From an uncultured Flavobacteriaceae bacterium (GTDB taxonomy: Bacteria; Bacteroidota; Bacteroidia; Flavobacteriales; Flavobacteriaceae), in NCBI GenBank assembly GCA_947495135.1, contig CANLXN010000007.1, forward strand, positions 154,517 to 218,516: 64,000 nt of DNA, written 5' to 3'. The notes beneath the pieces were generated by a model that worked only from the letters and a program-made list of their open reading frames with translations, was not told the origin of the DNA and did no database searches. Both the position numbers and the translations under genes were made by a program. This document shows positions 54,645 through 64,000 of this stretch, one piece after another (the stretch's first letter is position 1; the number at the start of each line of letters is the position of its first letter).

Positions 54645-56822
54645 ATGCGATTAATGAAAAAGAATTTAAAAGTTTTATTACTATCTGTGTTTTTGGCAGC
54701 TGCATCTTGCAGCTTTACAACCAAAGAATTCAACGATCCAGACAAAGATAAACTCCTTATCGATTTAATTACGTACGTGCTCGATAAAGGGCATTACGAT
54801 CCAAAGGATATGAACGATGATTTCTCTGCAGGAGTCTATACAGACTTTATTGAGCGAATGGATCCATTGAAACGTTACTTTTTAGCTTCAGATATCGAAG
54901 ATTTCAGCATTTATAAAAATGATATTGACGATCAGATAAAAAATAAAGATCTAACATTTTTCAATCTAGTATATGACCGTTTTAAGGAGCGTCAAAAAGA
55001 TTCAAGAAAATTTTACAAAGATATACTGAGTAAGAAGTTTGACTATACAGTAGACGAAAGTATTAACGTAGATTATGATAAAATTGAATATGCTACTTCG
55101 AAAAAAGAGTTGAAAGAGCGATGGAGACAACAGTTGAAGTTTTCTTCTATTTCCAATTACTATGATCTCATTGAAGAAAAGAAGGCTTCAAATGAAAATA
55201 AGGAAGAAGCACTTGCCAATGGTGAGGAGTTTGAAGAAACAGAAAATGCGAAATTAACTCCAGAGGAAATGGAGGAGAAGGCGCGAACAACGAGTATGAC
55301 TTCTTTAGACGAGTATTACGAATTTACAGATGATCTTGAGAGGAAAGACTACTTCGCTCAGTTTTTAAATGTGGTAGTGGAAGAATTCGATCCACATACC
55401 AACTATTTTGCACCACCCGATAGAGATCGTTTCGATTTGCGTATGAGTGGTAAGTTGGAAGGTATTGGAGCTAGACTTCAAAAGAAAAACGATTATATCA
55501 AAGTAGTAGAAGTGATTAGTGGAGGTCCAGTGTGGAGAGGAGAGCACATGTCTGTAGGAGACCTTATTATGAAAGTGAAGCAGGAAGATGAGGATGAATC
55601 TGTTAGCATTGTTGGAATGCGAGTAGACGATGCCGTAAAACTAATTAAAGGTCCTAAGGGGACTAAAGTAACACTTACCGTGAAGCGCGTGGATGGGACT
55701 ATTGAAGATGAAACCATTACACGTGATGTTGTGGAATTAGAAGAAACCTATGCGAAGTCTACCCTAATCGAAAAGGAAGACAAAAAGTATGGGTTAGTCA
55801 ACCTGCCGGCTTTTTACTTCGATATGAAAGATTATGGAGAGCGCAATGCTGCCATGGATGTTAAGAAAGAAATTGAAGATTTAAAGGCAGCTGGAATGGA
55901 AGGCTTAGTGCTAGATCTTCGAGATAATGGTGGAGGATCATTGAGAACGGCTGTGGATATCGCGGGGCTGTTTATAAAAGAAGGTCCAGTAGTGCAAGTA
56001 GCATCTGGAGGAAGTAGAAAGGAAGTTTTAAGTGATGAGGATACTGCTGTAGCTTGGGATGGACCACTAGTGATTTTGGTAAATGAATTGTCAGCATCAG
56101 CTTCAGAAATTTTAGCAGCTGCCATGCAAGATTATAAAAGAGGAATCATTATAGGAAGTGAGCAGTCTTACGGAAAAGGAACCGTCCAGAATATGATCGA
56201 TCTTAACCAATGGCTTCGTAAGAATGATATGGGCGACATGGGATCTTTAAAATTGACTACCCAAAAGTTTTATCGTGTAAATGGAGGCTCAACTCAACTA
56301 GAAGGAGTTAAAAGTGACGTAGTAATGCCGGATCGATACAGTTATATCGATATTGGAGAACGCGATTACGACAATCCGTTGCCGTATGATAAGATTACAC
56401 CAGCCGATTATGAATTATGGGATGGATATATCGATTACGAAGGTACCATCAACAGAAGTAAGGCTCGCATGGCTCAAAGCAATCAAATGCAACTAATTGA
56501 GGAAAATGCGCAATGGATCAAAAAGAGTAGAGACGAGAATATGGTTGATCTTAATTTTGAAAAGTACCTCGGTGAGATAGAGCGTCGTAAAGCGGAAACT
56601 AAAAAGTTTGAAAGCATTAAAGACTACGATAACAAGCTAAATTATAAATCGCTCGAGTCTGAATTGGCACTTATGAAGCAAGATACTACCTTGCGTGAGA
56701 AGCGCAAGAGATGGCATAAAAATCTTGCCGGAGATATTTATGTAGAGGAGGCAGTAAATGTACTGCAAGACCTCAAATTAAACAATATTAGAAATGGTAA
56801 GGTAGCCGAGATTAAGAACTAA
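54645..56822 (+). CDS. prc: Carboxy-terminal processing (tail-specific) protease
   Basis: 725 residues. Lipobox AASC. N-terminal helical domain, PDZ domain (GIGARLQKKNDYIKVVEVISGGPVW), S41 protease domain with NELSASASEILAAAMQDYKRG (catalytic Ser) and YGKGTVQNMIDL (catalytic Lys), and a C-terminal DUF3340-type region. Start may be at the internal MKKNLK three codons on. Periplasmic degradation or processing of proteins by C terminus. Confidence 0.93.
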   Translation: MRLMKKNLKVLLLSVFLAAASCSFTTKEFNDPDKDKLLIDLITYVLDKGHYDPKDMNDDFSAGVYTDFIERMDPLKRYFLASDIEDFSIYKNDIDDQIKNKDLTFFNLVYDRFKERQKDSRKFYKDILSKKFDYTVDESINVDYDKIEYATSKKELKERWRQQLKFSSISNYYDLIEEKKASNENKEEALANGEEFEETENAKLTPEEMEEKARTTSMTSLDEYYEFTDDLERKDYFAQFLNVVVEEFDPHTNYFAPPDRDRFDLRMSGKLEGIGARLQKKNDYIKVVEVISGGPVWRGEHMSVGDLIMKVKQEDEDESVSIVGMRVDDAVKLIKGPKGTKVTLTVKRVDGTIEDETITRDVVELEETYAKSTLIEKEDKKYGLVNLPAFYFDMKDYGERNAAMDVKKEIEDLKAAGMEGLVLDLRDNGGGSLRTAVDIAGLFIKEGPVVQVASGGSRKEVLSDEDTAVAWDGPLVILVNELSASASEILAAAMQDYKRGIIIGSEQSYGKGTVQNMIDLNQWLRKNDMGDMGSLKLTTQKFYRVNGGSTQLEGVKSDVVMPDRYSYIDIGERDYDNPLPYDKITPADYELWDGYIDYEGTINRSKARMAQSNQMQLIEENAQWIKKSRDENMVDLNFEKYLGEIERRKAETKKFESIKDYDNKLNYKSLESELALMKQDTTLREKRKRWHKNLAGDIYVEEAVNVLQDLKLNNIRNGKVAEIKN

Positions 56823-56840
56823 TTTCGCTACATTTACGTT

Positions 56841-57944
56841 GTGAAAGCAGCAACGTCATTAACAAAAATAGCGCTCCAAAAGTTTAAAAAGAACTTTTGG
56901 GGCGTTTTCAGTTTTTCATTTTTAGTAATCTGCACACTCACAGCAATTTTTGCCTATGCCTTAGCTCCAGATAATTCCCAAAATGCGAATCAGATGCATC
57001 TTTCCATTCATTCCAAGCAACCGGGGTTTAAGGTGAAAATGTTAATCATTCCGTCAAATGAAACCGAACAAAATGGCTTTTCTGTTTTTTTCTTCGGAAA
57101 GGAGACTACAGAAACAGAAGTTCCTATTTCGAAGTATGAGGCCACCGATAACGGAATTTTAATAACGCCCTATACTGCAGACGGAGACGAGGGGTTGGCC
57201 AAAGAATATCCTTTAACCGTTTTTCCAAAGGCGAATACAGTATCAGAAATAGCGTCCAATTATATTTCGAATAAGAAGTTCATTTTAGGAACAGATAAGT
57301 ATGGTCGGGATCTTCTAAGTAGAATGCTTATTGGAATTCGTGTCTCGCTTGCGATTGGTTTTGTAGCTGTTTTCATTTCCTTGTTAATAGGAGTTTCCCT
57401 GGGATCAATAGCAGGCTATTATGGAGGAAAGGTGGATGCAGCAATTATGTGGCTTATCAATGTTACTTGGTCTATTCCTACCTTGTTGTTAGTTATTGCA
57501 ATTACTTTAGCGCTTGGAAAAGGCTTTTGGCAGGTTTTTATTGCTGTTGGACTCACTATGTGGGTAGAAGTTGCCAGAGTGGTACGCGGGCAAGTAATGG
57601 GCGTTAAACAACAACAATATGTTACGGCCGCGAGGGCCTTAGGTTTTAACGATTGGCGGATTATTACTCGGCATATTTTACCGAACAGTTTGGCGCCGGT
57701 AATTATTATTTCTGCAGCAAATTTTGCGGGAGCGATTCTCATAGAAAGCGGATTAAGTTTTCTAGGGATTGGAGCCCAGCCACCCACTCCAAGTTGGGGC
57801 GGAATCATAAAAGACCACTACGCCTATATTATTCTTGGTAAACCTTATCTAGCAATGATTCCTGGATTGGCTATTATGAGTTTAGTAACCGCGTTCATGT
57901 TGATGGGGAATGCCTTAAGGGATGTGTTGGATGTGAAGAATTAA
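56841..57944 (+). CDS. ABC transporter permease of the DppC/OppC type
   Basis: 367 residues, GTG start. One N-terminal helix, a periplasmic region of about 120 residues unusual in length, then the BPD permease domain with five helices and the EAA loop (YVTAARALGFNDWRIITRHILPNSLAPV). Imports peptides or nickel-type ligands together with partners not encoded in this window; an orphan permease as seen here. Confidence 0.88.
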   Translation: MKAATSLTKIALQKFKKNFWGVFSFSFLVICTLTAIFAYALAPDNSQNANQMHLSIHSKQPGFKVKMLIIPSNETEQNGFSVFFFGKETTETEVPISKYEATDNGILITPYTADGDEGLAKEYPLTVFPKANTVSEIASNYISNKKFILGTDKYGRDLLSRMLIGIRVSLAIGFVAVFISLLIGVSLGSIAGYYGGKVDAAIMWLINVTWSIPTLLLVIAITLALGKGFWQVFIAVGLTMWVEVARVVRGQVMGVKQQQYVTAARALGFNDWRIITRHILPNSLAPVIIISAANFAGAILIESGLSFLGIGAQPPTPSWGGIIKDHYAYIILGKPYLAMIPGLAIMSLVTAFMLMGNALRDVLDVKN

Positions 57945-57972
57945 AAAAACCACCTACATCGCTGCAGGTGGT
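57943..57972 (-). terminator. Terminator after the T9SS cargo gene
   Basis: 7-bp stem ACCACCT/AGGTGGT with seven T (57949-57943) on the minus strand; can also slow plus-strand transcripts of the permease gene. Confidence 0.82.
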
Positions 57973-58025
57973 CTTCTGTTATTAGTTTCCTAAGAGTTCT
58001 CCGCTCTTGGTAAAATAATTACGCC

Positions 58026-58982
58026 TTATTCAACTAGAATGCTCTTAGTTTCAATCAATTTGTTATTTTGAAGTACTCTCAAGAAAACCATGTTTCCGCT
58101 TACCCTAGGTAATTTAATAGATTCTAAATGTTGGTCAAGGTTTGCAGCAGATACCGTCTGTTGCAGAATTAGTGCCCCTTGGATGTCGTATAATTCTAAT
58201 TGAACATCCGCATTCTGAAAGTTAGAAAACTCGACGGTTACTTCTGAAGTTGCTGGATTTGGTGATACATTTATAATTGGTGCAGGTGAATCATCGGTTA
58301 AGAATCCGCAAACTGTACCTTCATAATAACCAACTTCACAAGTAGTTTCATCTTCAAATTCAACGATGTAGTCAAAACATATTTTGCGATTAGTAGGGCA
58401 TCCACTAGTAAAATAGAAATCCTCTGAGAATCCGCTTGCCTTATTGAATGATTGAATAGAAGTTTGATTGTTTCCGTAAAAACCAAATCCGTTGTAATTT
58501 CCAGGATTGATACTTGAGTTGAATATCCAGGTAATATTATCGACATTCGATAGGTCCATGATAGTATAATCTAAACGAACAGTTCCTGTTGGAGGGTTTT
58601 GCAAACAATACAGTTTTCCTGCGAGAATCGGTTCAAAACATGGAACCTGTGCTGGAATTACATTTACCGTAATCTGACAAGTGTGACATCCTTGTTCGTC
58701 AAAATAAGTTACTCTAAGAGTAAATGTTCCTGTACTTAGAGCCTCAATGGTAAATTGATTTTGTCTGTCGTCTCCCACTTGTTCAACCACCTCGGTAAAT
58801 GATGCAATATCCCAATCATGGCAATTTGTACATTGTGCTAGGTTACCGGGAATGGAGTAAGTGTATTGGCTGCCAACCTCGATAGTCAAATCGCCGCTAA
58901 TTACACAATCTGGCTTACTCGGTCCCTTTTGTGCAAATGCAAAAGAAGAGATCATTAAAAATAGAAAGAGAAATTTTTTCAT
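58026..58982 (-). CDS. Secreted protein with T9SS type A sorting domain
   Basis: 318 residues. Signal peptide (cleavage FAFAQ), cysteine-rich beta-sandwich modules (CTNCHDWD, CHTCQITVNVIPAQ) and a C-terminal type A sorting domain (INVSPNPATSEVTVEFSNF ... KLIETKSILVE). Exported by the type IX secretion system to the cell surface. Function of the body unknown. Confidence 0.9.
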   Translation of the reverse strand: MKKFLFLFLMISSFAFAQKGPSKPDCVISGDLTIEVGSQYTYSIPGNLAQCTNCHDWDIASFTEVVEQVGDDRQNQFTIEALSTGTFTLRVTYFDEQGCHTCQITVNVIPAQVPCFEPILAGKLYCLQNPPTGTVRLDYTIMDLSNVDNITWIFNSSINPGNYNGFGFYGNNQTSIQSFNKASGFSEDFYFTSGCPTNRKICFDYIVEFEDETTCEVGYYEGTVCGFLTDDSPAPIINVSPNPATSEVTVEFSNFQNADVQLELYDIQGALILQQTVSAANLDQHLESIKLPRVSGNMVFLRVLQNNKLIETKSILVE

Positions 58983-59130
58983 AATGTTAATTTTTAAGAA
59001 TTAGTATTAATTTCTATACTAAGCTGCGACTCTTTGTAAAGAATTACAACAACGAATGTAGCGTTGCGCGGCTTTATTTCATATTCGTAGAGTTTTTAAT
59101 GAAAACTGTATTTGGATAGATACAAGACGC

Positions 59131-59163
59131 AAAAAAGCCGATCATCTTCCGTAGATATTCGAC
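59131..59163 (-). terminator. Terminator after the 59.2-60.0 kb lipoprotein gene
   Basis: On the minus strand GTCGA pairs with TCGGC (one G-T pair) around an inner ATCT/AGAT hairpin, followed by TTTTTT. Confidence 0.7.
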
Positions 59164-59220
59164 TTTTTTTAGCATGCTTAATTAATGTTTAGTCTGCTCC
59201 GGAAATAAACTAAATATCCG

Positions 59221-60039
59221 TTAGTCTAAGAAGTTGGTGAAATCAACTCCAGGGTATTCATTATAGGTACAATGAGCTATAAATAGGTTTGGTTTTGGTC
59301 TTGCGATAAAGATGTTGTCGTTTGTGGTTAAATAAGATGGTTTAACTATCACCTCTTCGGTTTCAAATGGATTTGATTCAAAGCCTCCGTTGCCTCCGTT
59401 AGAATTGCTAAGTCCTCCAGGCGTTTGAGGTTGGGTATAACGTCTTATCGCTTCGTTACATGGGGAATCGGTTAATGGGTGTGCTGCTGATGTTAGGATG
59501 AAATGCTGCGGACCAAAGTTTACTCCTACCGGGAAATACAGTTCTACGCAATTTTCATACAGCATTGTATTTAAAAAAGCATCTTTGATTTCTTCTGGAG
59601 TAAGAGGTACAAAAGGGTCTGGAACAATAGGTGGATTTGGTTTGTCAATTTCCGTATCTGGATCGGGAACATCACCGTTAGCGTAATACAGAATTGAAGA
59701 GATGAAGGCAGCTCTAAAGTTTGGCATCGTATAATTAGGTCCGATAAGATCTTCTGCGGAAATGGTATTACCTGTGTTACTAAGATCATTTAATTTGAAG
59801 TTGATTTCGGTTTGGGCTGCTTCAGAATGCGCTGCTGCTTTGGCCGATAAAAATGCAAACCAATGCAGTTGTCTCTCAAAAAGGTCTTTTTCATAGTCGC
59901 AATTTCCAGCTCCAAAAGTTGTAGTGGTTGCTGTGGTTAAATTGGATTCAGTGGCAGTGTCAAAGTCGTTAGTCTCTGTTTCGCAAGAAGCGAAGATTAT
60001 ACAAGCGGCAGATGCAAAGAGGATTATGTGTTTTTTCAT
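59221..60039 (-). CDS. Lipoprotein of unknown function
   Basis: About 272 residues from the ATG at 60039. Lipobox FASC, then a Thr-rich low-complexity segment, a helical part (DYEKDLFERQLHWFAFLSAKAAAHSEAA), a Pro-rich stretch and a C-terminal domain. No family recognised. Preceded on the same strand by the sensor/regulator pair but separated by 119 nt. Confidence 0.8.
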   Translation of the reverse strand: MKKHIILFASAACIIFASCETETNDFDTATESNLTTATTTTFGAGNCDYEKDLFERQLHWFAFLSAKAAAHSEAAQTEINFKLNDLSNTGNTISAEDLIGPNYTMPNFRAAFISSILYYANGDVPDPDTEIDKPNPPIVPDPFVPLTPEEIKDAFLNTMLYENCVELYFPVGVNFGPQHFILTSAAHPLTDSPCNEAIRRYTQPQTPGGLSNSNGGNGGFESNPFETEEVIVKPSYLTTNDNIFIARPKPNLFIAHCTYNEYPGVDFTNFLD

Positions 60040-60158
60040 AATTAACAAGAATTAATAGTACTCTACAAACATGAATTGATAATTCAAGATTTCAAACAGC
60101 GCATATATAAGTGTGTGGTCTTGATTCATATTCGTGCGAATTTTTTTCAAATCTGATT

Positions 60159-60899
60159 TTAGTCGAAGATCTTTTTAAGCGTATAATCTTTTCTTCTAGA
60201 TGAAACGGGCACTTTAAAGTCCAGGTTTACAATAAGCACGCCTTGCTTGTTATATTTGAGCACATGTTTCTTGTTGACAATATAAGATTGATGACATCTA
60301 ATAAAGATATTTTCTGAAAGGATTTCTTCGATTTGTTTTAGGGGTTTGGAGACTACAATTTTCTCCAACTGTAGGGTGTAGAAAGTAGTGTAATTTCCAT
60401 CGGATCTACAATAAATAATATCATCCTCATAAATTGCATATACAGTGTCTGCTGTTTTGAGTATGACACGTTTTTTTTCAACTCCTTTGAAGTACTCGCT
60501 AGAAATTTCAATTAGTTTTTCTATGTTGTTTTCCTTGTTTCTATTGTCGATCGCTTTTTGAACTGCCTCTTTAAACTCGTCATCATCCACTGGCTTTAAA
60601 ATATAATCTAAAGCACCTATTTTGATGGCTTTTATCGCATGGTGATCGAATCCGGTAATGAAAATTACGTCGAAAACTTTGGAAGAACTCTGTCCCAATA
60701 AGTCAAATCCAGTTCCGTCGTCCATGTGGATGTCCAGAAATAAAAGATCTGGTTGGAATGATGCTATTGCGGTGATACCAGCCGTAACTCCTTCTGCTTC
60801 TCCAACAATTTCAATATAATTATCAAAGTGCTCATGAAGCCTTTCACGGATATCTGCACGAATGTGAGCTTCATTATCTATAATTAGGGCTTTAATCAT
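60159..60899 (-). CDS. LytTR-type response regulator
   Basis: 246 residues. Receiver domain with phospho-acceptor Asp in LLFLDIHMDDGTGFDLL, Lys in LDYILKPVDDDEF, then a LytTR DNA-binding domain (YCRSDGNYTTFYT ... IRCHQSYIVNKKHV). Cytoplasmic. The start overlaps the kinase stop by 8 nt: a coupled two-component system. Confidence 0.94.
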   Translation of the reverse strand: MIKALIIDNEAHIRADIRERLHEHFDNYIEIVGEAEGVTAGITAIASFQPDLLFLDIHMDDGTGFDLLGQSSSKVFDVIFITGFDHHAIKAIKIGALDYILKPVDDDEFKEAVQKAIDNRNKENNIEKLIEISSEYFKGVEKKRVILKTADTVYAIYEDDIIYCRSDGNYTTFYTLQLEKIVVSKPLKQIEEILSENIFIRCHQSYIVNKKHVLKYNKQGVLIVNLDFKVPVSSRRKDYTLKKIFD

Positions 60900-62751
60900 T
60901 TTCTGTTAGTTTATACGGAATTAGTAATTGAACTATAATACCGCTTTTTGATGGGTTTATTTGTTTTTTGTTTATAATTTCAACCTCCTTTTTGGTAGAT
61001 TTTTTTAAGAAATTGGAGATAAGACTAATGGAGGCAGATTTTTTGTGTTGTGAAGATGACTTGTCAAATCCGTTACCGTTATCTTCTATTTTACAGTAAA
61101 TGTACTTTCCTTTAAGCGCCAGCTGTATATCTATTCTACCCGGATGGTCAATGCCGGAAAATCCATGCTGAATACTATTTTCAACAAATGGCTGAAGTAG
61201 CATGGGCGGTATAAAAATGAATTCATCTTCTTCCATGTTCTCAAAGGTAATTTCATACTCAAAAGCGTTGGTAGATTGCAGTGATTGGAACTCCATATAC
61301 TTTTTGAGAGATTCAATTTCCTTTTCAAGCAGCACATAGTCGTTCATAGAATTTTCGAGCACAAGTCTAAGTAGTCTGGAAAATTTGGGTAAGTATTTAG
61401 CACCTTTTTCGGGGTCAATTTTAATCTGGTTTTGAATCGCGTACAAACTATTGAACGTGAAATGCGGATTCATTTGTGAACGCAGAAGTCGTTGCTGATT
61501 TTGTAAACTACTCTTTTCAAATTTAAGCTTTCTCCTTTGATAGAATAAGAGTCCGATGAGAGTAAGCAGTCCAGTGGATATTAATATTATCCAGTTTCTC
61601 GTCTGCAATTTTAGATTCTTAACCTCTGTTTCTTGATTCGTTCTTAAAAGAAGTTTTTCGTTTTCGCTAGATTTTTCCAAAGCGAATAACTCATCATCGA
61701 ACTTTGCTTTATATGCCTTGTCTTGATGCAGGTAAATAGAATCCATTAAAGATAGAACTTCTTTGATATCTTTATTGGTGTTAGCGGCCAGTCTAAGTTC
61801 ATATTTAAAAAGAGATTTTTGCTTACTACTGGCAAGGTTATTAATTCCTAGAAGTCTAACGGAGTCTAAGTAATTTCGGGCATTTTCAAACTCTTTTAGA
61901 TCCAAATACACTTCAGCCGTATTATTGTAGGTGTTTGCTAGTTGGTTGAGGTAGTCTGCACTCGTAGTATCTTTTTTGGCTCCTTCTACGGCTTTTAGAT
62001 AATGCTCAAGTGCTTTTCGGTAATTTCCCTCGTAATATTGAAAAATGGCATAGTTGCCATTGATAATTCGCTTGAAATTATTCGTGAGGCTATCTTCATT
62101 TTTCAGTAAATCTTCCATAATAACAAAGGCTCCGTCCTTGTCATTTAAGCGATAATATTTTAAATCTGCTCGAGCCGCTAGTGCCATGGGAAGGTTTTTA
62201 GGGTCATGGTTTTTCGCTAAATTTACTTGTAGTTCGTTTGTTTTTAAAGCGTTTTCATAGTCTCCAAGGGCATTGTAGGTATTCTTCTCCCAACTAAGGG
62301 CCCAAGAAAGTGTGCTAAATTGTAGATCAGATTTTAAAAGCGATTTAAAATTTTTGGAAATAATAAAACAATCTCCAAATCGCCCTAAGTGATAATAGGT
62401 GTTCCAAGCCTCTTGAAAACATTGACCTTGTCTGTTTGTGTAAATGGAATCCTTTATAAAATCTGTTGCACGGTGAAAATAGATCGCGGCACTATCCATT
62501 TTCTCTAATTTTTTAAAATGTTGACCAAGGAGATAACTGTTTTCCATTCGCAATGAATCTGGTAGCGTATTGTTCTTCTCCAGTTTCTTCTGAAAATTTT
62601 TTAGCATGGGGTAAACAGAATCTGCCTCCAAAGAATCTATTCTTTGATGGATTCTATAGATTTCGTCTGCAGTTATAAGTTCTTTTCTGGATTGTTGACA
62701 GCTGCCAAATAGAAAGATAATACACAGTAAAGGGGAAGCGTATTTTAGCAT
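60892..62751 (-). CDS. LytS-type sensor histidine kinase with TPR sensor
   Basis: About 619 residues. Lipobox-like FGSCQQ at the N terminus, TPR repeats in the periplasm (to about residue 370), one membrane helix (WIILISTGLLTLIGLLFY), then His_kinase domain with the phospho-His motif MNPHFTFNSLYAIQNQI and an ATPase with FVENSIQHGF and EDNGNGF. Start at 62751 (MLKYASPLLC) or four codons earlier. Signals to the LytTR regulator. Confidence 0.92.
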   Translation of the reverse strand: MLKYASPLLCIIFLFGSCQQSRKELITADEIYRIHQRIDSLEADSVYPMLKNFQKKLEKNNTLPDSLRMENSYLLGQHFKKLEKMDSAAIYFHRATDFIKDSIYTNRQGQCFQEAWNTYYHLGRFGDCFIISKNFKSLLKSDLQFSTLSWALSWEKNTYNALGDYENALKTNELQVNLAKNHDPKNLPMALAARADLKYYRLNDKDGAFVIMEDLLKNEDSLTNNFKRIINGNYAIFQYYEGNYRKALEHYLKAVEGAKKDTTSADYLNQLANTYNNTAEVYLDLKEFENARNYLDSVRLLGINNLASSKQKSLFKYELRLAANTNKDIKEVLSLMDSIYLHQDKAYKAKFDDELFALEKSSENEKLLLRTNQETEVKNLKLQTRNWIILISTGLLTLIGLLFYQRRKLKFEKSSLQNQQRLLRSQMNPHFTFNSLYAIQNQIKIDPEKGAKYLPKFSRLLRLVLENSMNDYVLLEKEIESLKKYMEFQSLQSTNAFEYEITFENMEEDEFIFIPPMLLQPFVENSIQHGFSGIDHPGRIDIQLALKGKYIYCKIEDNGNGFDKSSSQHKKSASISLISNFLKKSTKKEVEIINKKQINPSKSGIIVQLLIPYKLTEND

Positions 62752-62888
62752 ACACCCAAACATATGAAAAAGATCGCGAAGATTAGAAAGAATCTGAAGG
62801 GCGTAAGTCGAATTTTATAAAACAGCTATGGTTATATGATCTTAAATAAAAGTTGATAATTGTACCTTTGTTTTCTGTTTTTAAAACA

Positions 62889-63707
62889 ATGAATCGAAAA
62901 TATACCTACGCCATCCTTGTTATTGCTGTAACCGCCGCTCTTTATTATGCTGAAAAGTATGTCGACCGCGAAAATGAGCATTACCCGAACATTTCAGAAG
63001 AAAAGAAAAACACCGTTTCCGAAGAATTTGGACCTCAATTTTATCCTTCTTCAACTACTGGAGTAATTGTGAAACATGGATACTATCAATTATCGTATGC
63101 CGAAAAGCACGAACAAGCAGAATGGGTAGCATACGAATTACGGAAAGATCAACTCTCTCAAAATGACATCAAACGTCCCTATTTTGTTCAAGATAGAGAT
63201 GTGAAAAGCGGTTCAGCCGACTGGCGGAACTATAAAAAATCTGGTTACGATCGAGGCCACTTATGCCCTGCTGCCGATAGAAGATTCGATTACGACGCCT
63301 TTCATGAGACGTTTTTGACGAGTAATATTAGTCCGCAGAATCACGAATTCAATGCAGGGGTATGGAACAAACTGGAGCAAAAAACTCGCTATTGGGCAAA
63401 GAAATACGATGGCGTATTTGTAGCTACTGGAGGAGTTTTAGAAAATGGTCTTAAAACTATTGGTGATGAAAGAGTTTCTGTTCCAAATCAATTTTATAAA
63501 GTGATAATGGATGCTTCGGGGAAAGACAAGAAGGTGATTGCTTTCTTAATTCCAAATAGAGACACCAATAAGTCGTTTTATGATTTTGTAGTTACTGTCG
63601 ATGAAATAGAAAAGCGAACGGGAATCGATTTTTTTCAAGGTTTGCCAGATTCAGAAGAGGATAGGTTAGAGAGTTCTATTAATATGAAAGCTTGGGGAAA
63701 AAGGTGA
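62889..63707 (+). CDS. DNA/RNA non-specific endonuclease (NUC1 family)
   Basis: About 272 residues from the ATG at 62889 (MNRKYTYAIL), which places one membrane helix or signal at the N terminus. The ββα-metal nuclease motif is DRGHLCPAADRR with the metal-binding Asn later in FNAGVWNKLE. Family nucleases degrade DNA and RNA outside the cytoplasm, for nutrient use or defence. Confidence 0.92.
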   Translation: MNRKYTYAILVIAVTAALYYAEKYVDRENEHYPNISEEKKNTVSEEFGPQFYPSSTTGVIVKHGYYQLSYAEKHEQAEWVAYELRKDQLSQNDIKRPYFVQDRDVKSGSADWRNYKKSGYDRGHLCPAADRRFDYDAFHETFLTSNISPQNHEFNAGVWNKLEQKTRYWAKKYDGVFVATGGVLENGLKTIGDERVSVPNQFYKVIMDASGKDKKVIAFLIPNRDTNKSFYDFVVTVDEIEKRTGIDFFQGLPDSEEDRLESSINMKAWGKR

Positions 63708-63713
63708 TGTGCC

Positions 63714-63807
63714 AACTTTGGCAAAGTTTGCCCCCTATTTCAGTGAAATATTAGCATGCAAAAAGATGAGGTATTTATAATTGGGAGTGTTTAACTTTGC
63801 CAAAGTT
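63714..63807. repeat. Pair of palindromes flanking about 65 nt
   Basis: AACTTTGGCAAAGTT (63714-63728) and AACTTTGCCAAAGTT (63793-63807) are two near-identical palindromes. They look like ends of a short dispersed palindromic element of the type common in flavobacterial intergenic DNA. Confidence 0.65.
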
Positions 63808-63811
63808 AATA

Positions 63812-64000
63812 GCACGTTACAAAAAATAAATGCTTGCCACCCCACTTCGAATAATTCTAGGTATAGTAATAGTTAGAGCCGTCTAGTCTCATAAAAATAA
63901 ACAGTTGGGTTTTGAAACGCCTGCGCATTATTTTTTGTGCTGCGCACGTTACAAAAAATAATTGCTTGCCACCCCACTTCGAATAATTCTAGGTATAGTA
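63812..64000. repeat. Direct repeat of about 57 nt with 132-nt period, cut by the window edge
   Basis: 63812-63868 (GCACGTTACAAAAAATA...GGTATAGTA) recurs at 63944-64000 with one visible mismatch. The second copy reaches the last base, so the array may continue. No coding frame spans it. Confidence 0.8.

Noticed and set aside
62889..63707. Nuclease as a toxin of a toxin-immunity pair
   Set aside because: No immunity-like gene follows; the N-terminal membrane segment fits an ordinary extracytoplasmic NUC1 nuclease.

Overview
The window reads as chromosomal DNA of a marine-type Flavobacteriaceae member (phylum Bacteroidota). Evidence: SusC/SusD pairs, ASPIC/FG-GAP lipoproteins, a T9SS sorting domain, GYDIA-type GHMP kinase beside HMG-CoA reductase, flavobacterial gene order coaX-OMP-TPR-lptC-CNNM-SurA, and promoters of the TTTG-N(18-21)-TAnnTTTG type with A-rich rather than Shine-Dalgarno start regions.

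Layout. 1-19.6 kb is a sugar-utilisation region. ASPIC proteins and a SusC/SusD uptake pair lie on the minus strand; opposite are a LacI regulator, a GH32 fructan/sucrose hydrolase, a sugar MFS porter, a fructokinase, a sodium:solute symporter and a single-polypeptide glycerol kinase-glycerol-3-phosphate dehydrogenase fusion. A 14-bp palindrome between susC and lacI is the likely LacI operator. The implied route is outer-membrane capture, hydrolysis to fructose, import and phosphorylation, with glycerol 3-phosphate made and oxidised by the fusion.

19.6-31.7 kb is an accessory RNA-repair island and the most unusual part of the window. It holds two divergent RtcB RNA ligases, PrfH (release factor of damaged ribosomes), a Lys-rich TPR protein, an unknown helical protein, an HD hydrolase, a WYL regulator and a 750-residue protein with a zinc-knuckle-like cluster and a C-terminal TerD-like domain. 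Between them lies a minus-strand array of about a dozen tRNA or tRNA-like genes, several interrupted: tRNA-Met(CAU) is split in its anticodon stem by 156 nt, tRNA-Leu(UAA) has a 52-nt excess in its anticodon loop, tRNA-Pro has a palindrome in its T loop, an Asp-type cloverleaf has lost canonical D and T loops, and one module looks circularly permuted. Five copies of a GGTCAA...TTACTWC motif with complementary arms accompany the split/permuted part. The same 9-7-9 inverted repeat stands at identical spacing before a -7 box both upstream of one rtcB and upstream of the split-tRNA/TerD transcript, pointing to one regulon, probably of the WYL protein. Four short promoter-miniORF-terminator units lie in pairs before the rtcB-prfH operon and before the tRNA array.

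31.7-64 kb is ordinary flavobacterial core: tRNA-Phe, coaX and envelope genes (LptC, SurA-like foldase), mevalonate enzymes, DPP IV with two POT peptide transporters, thioredoxin-fold proteins, ComEC, NlpC/P60, lpxB, surE, a tail-specific protease, an ABC permease, a T9SS cargo, a LytS/LytTR two-component pair and a DRGH nuclease, ending in palindromic and direct repeats at the right edge.
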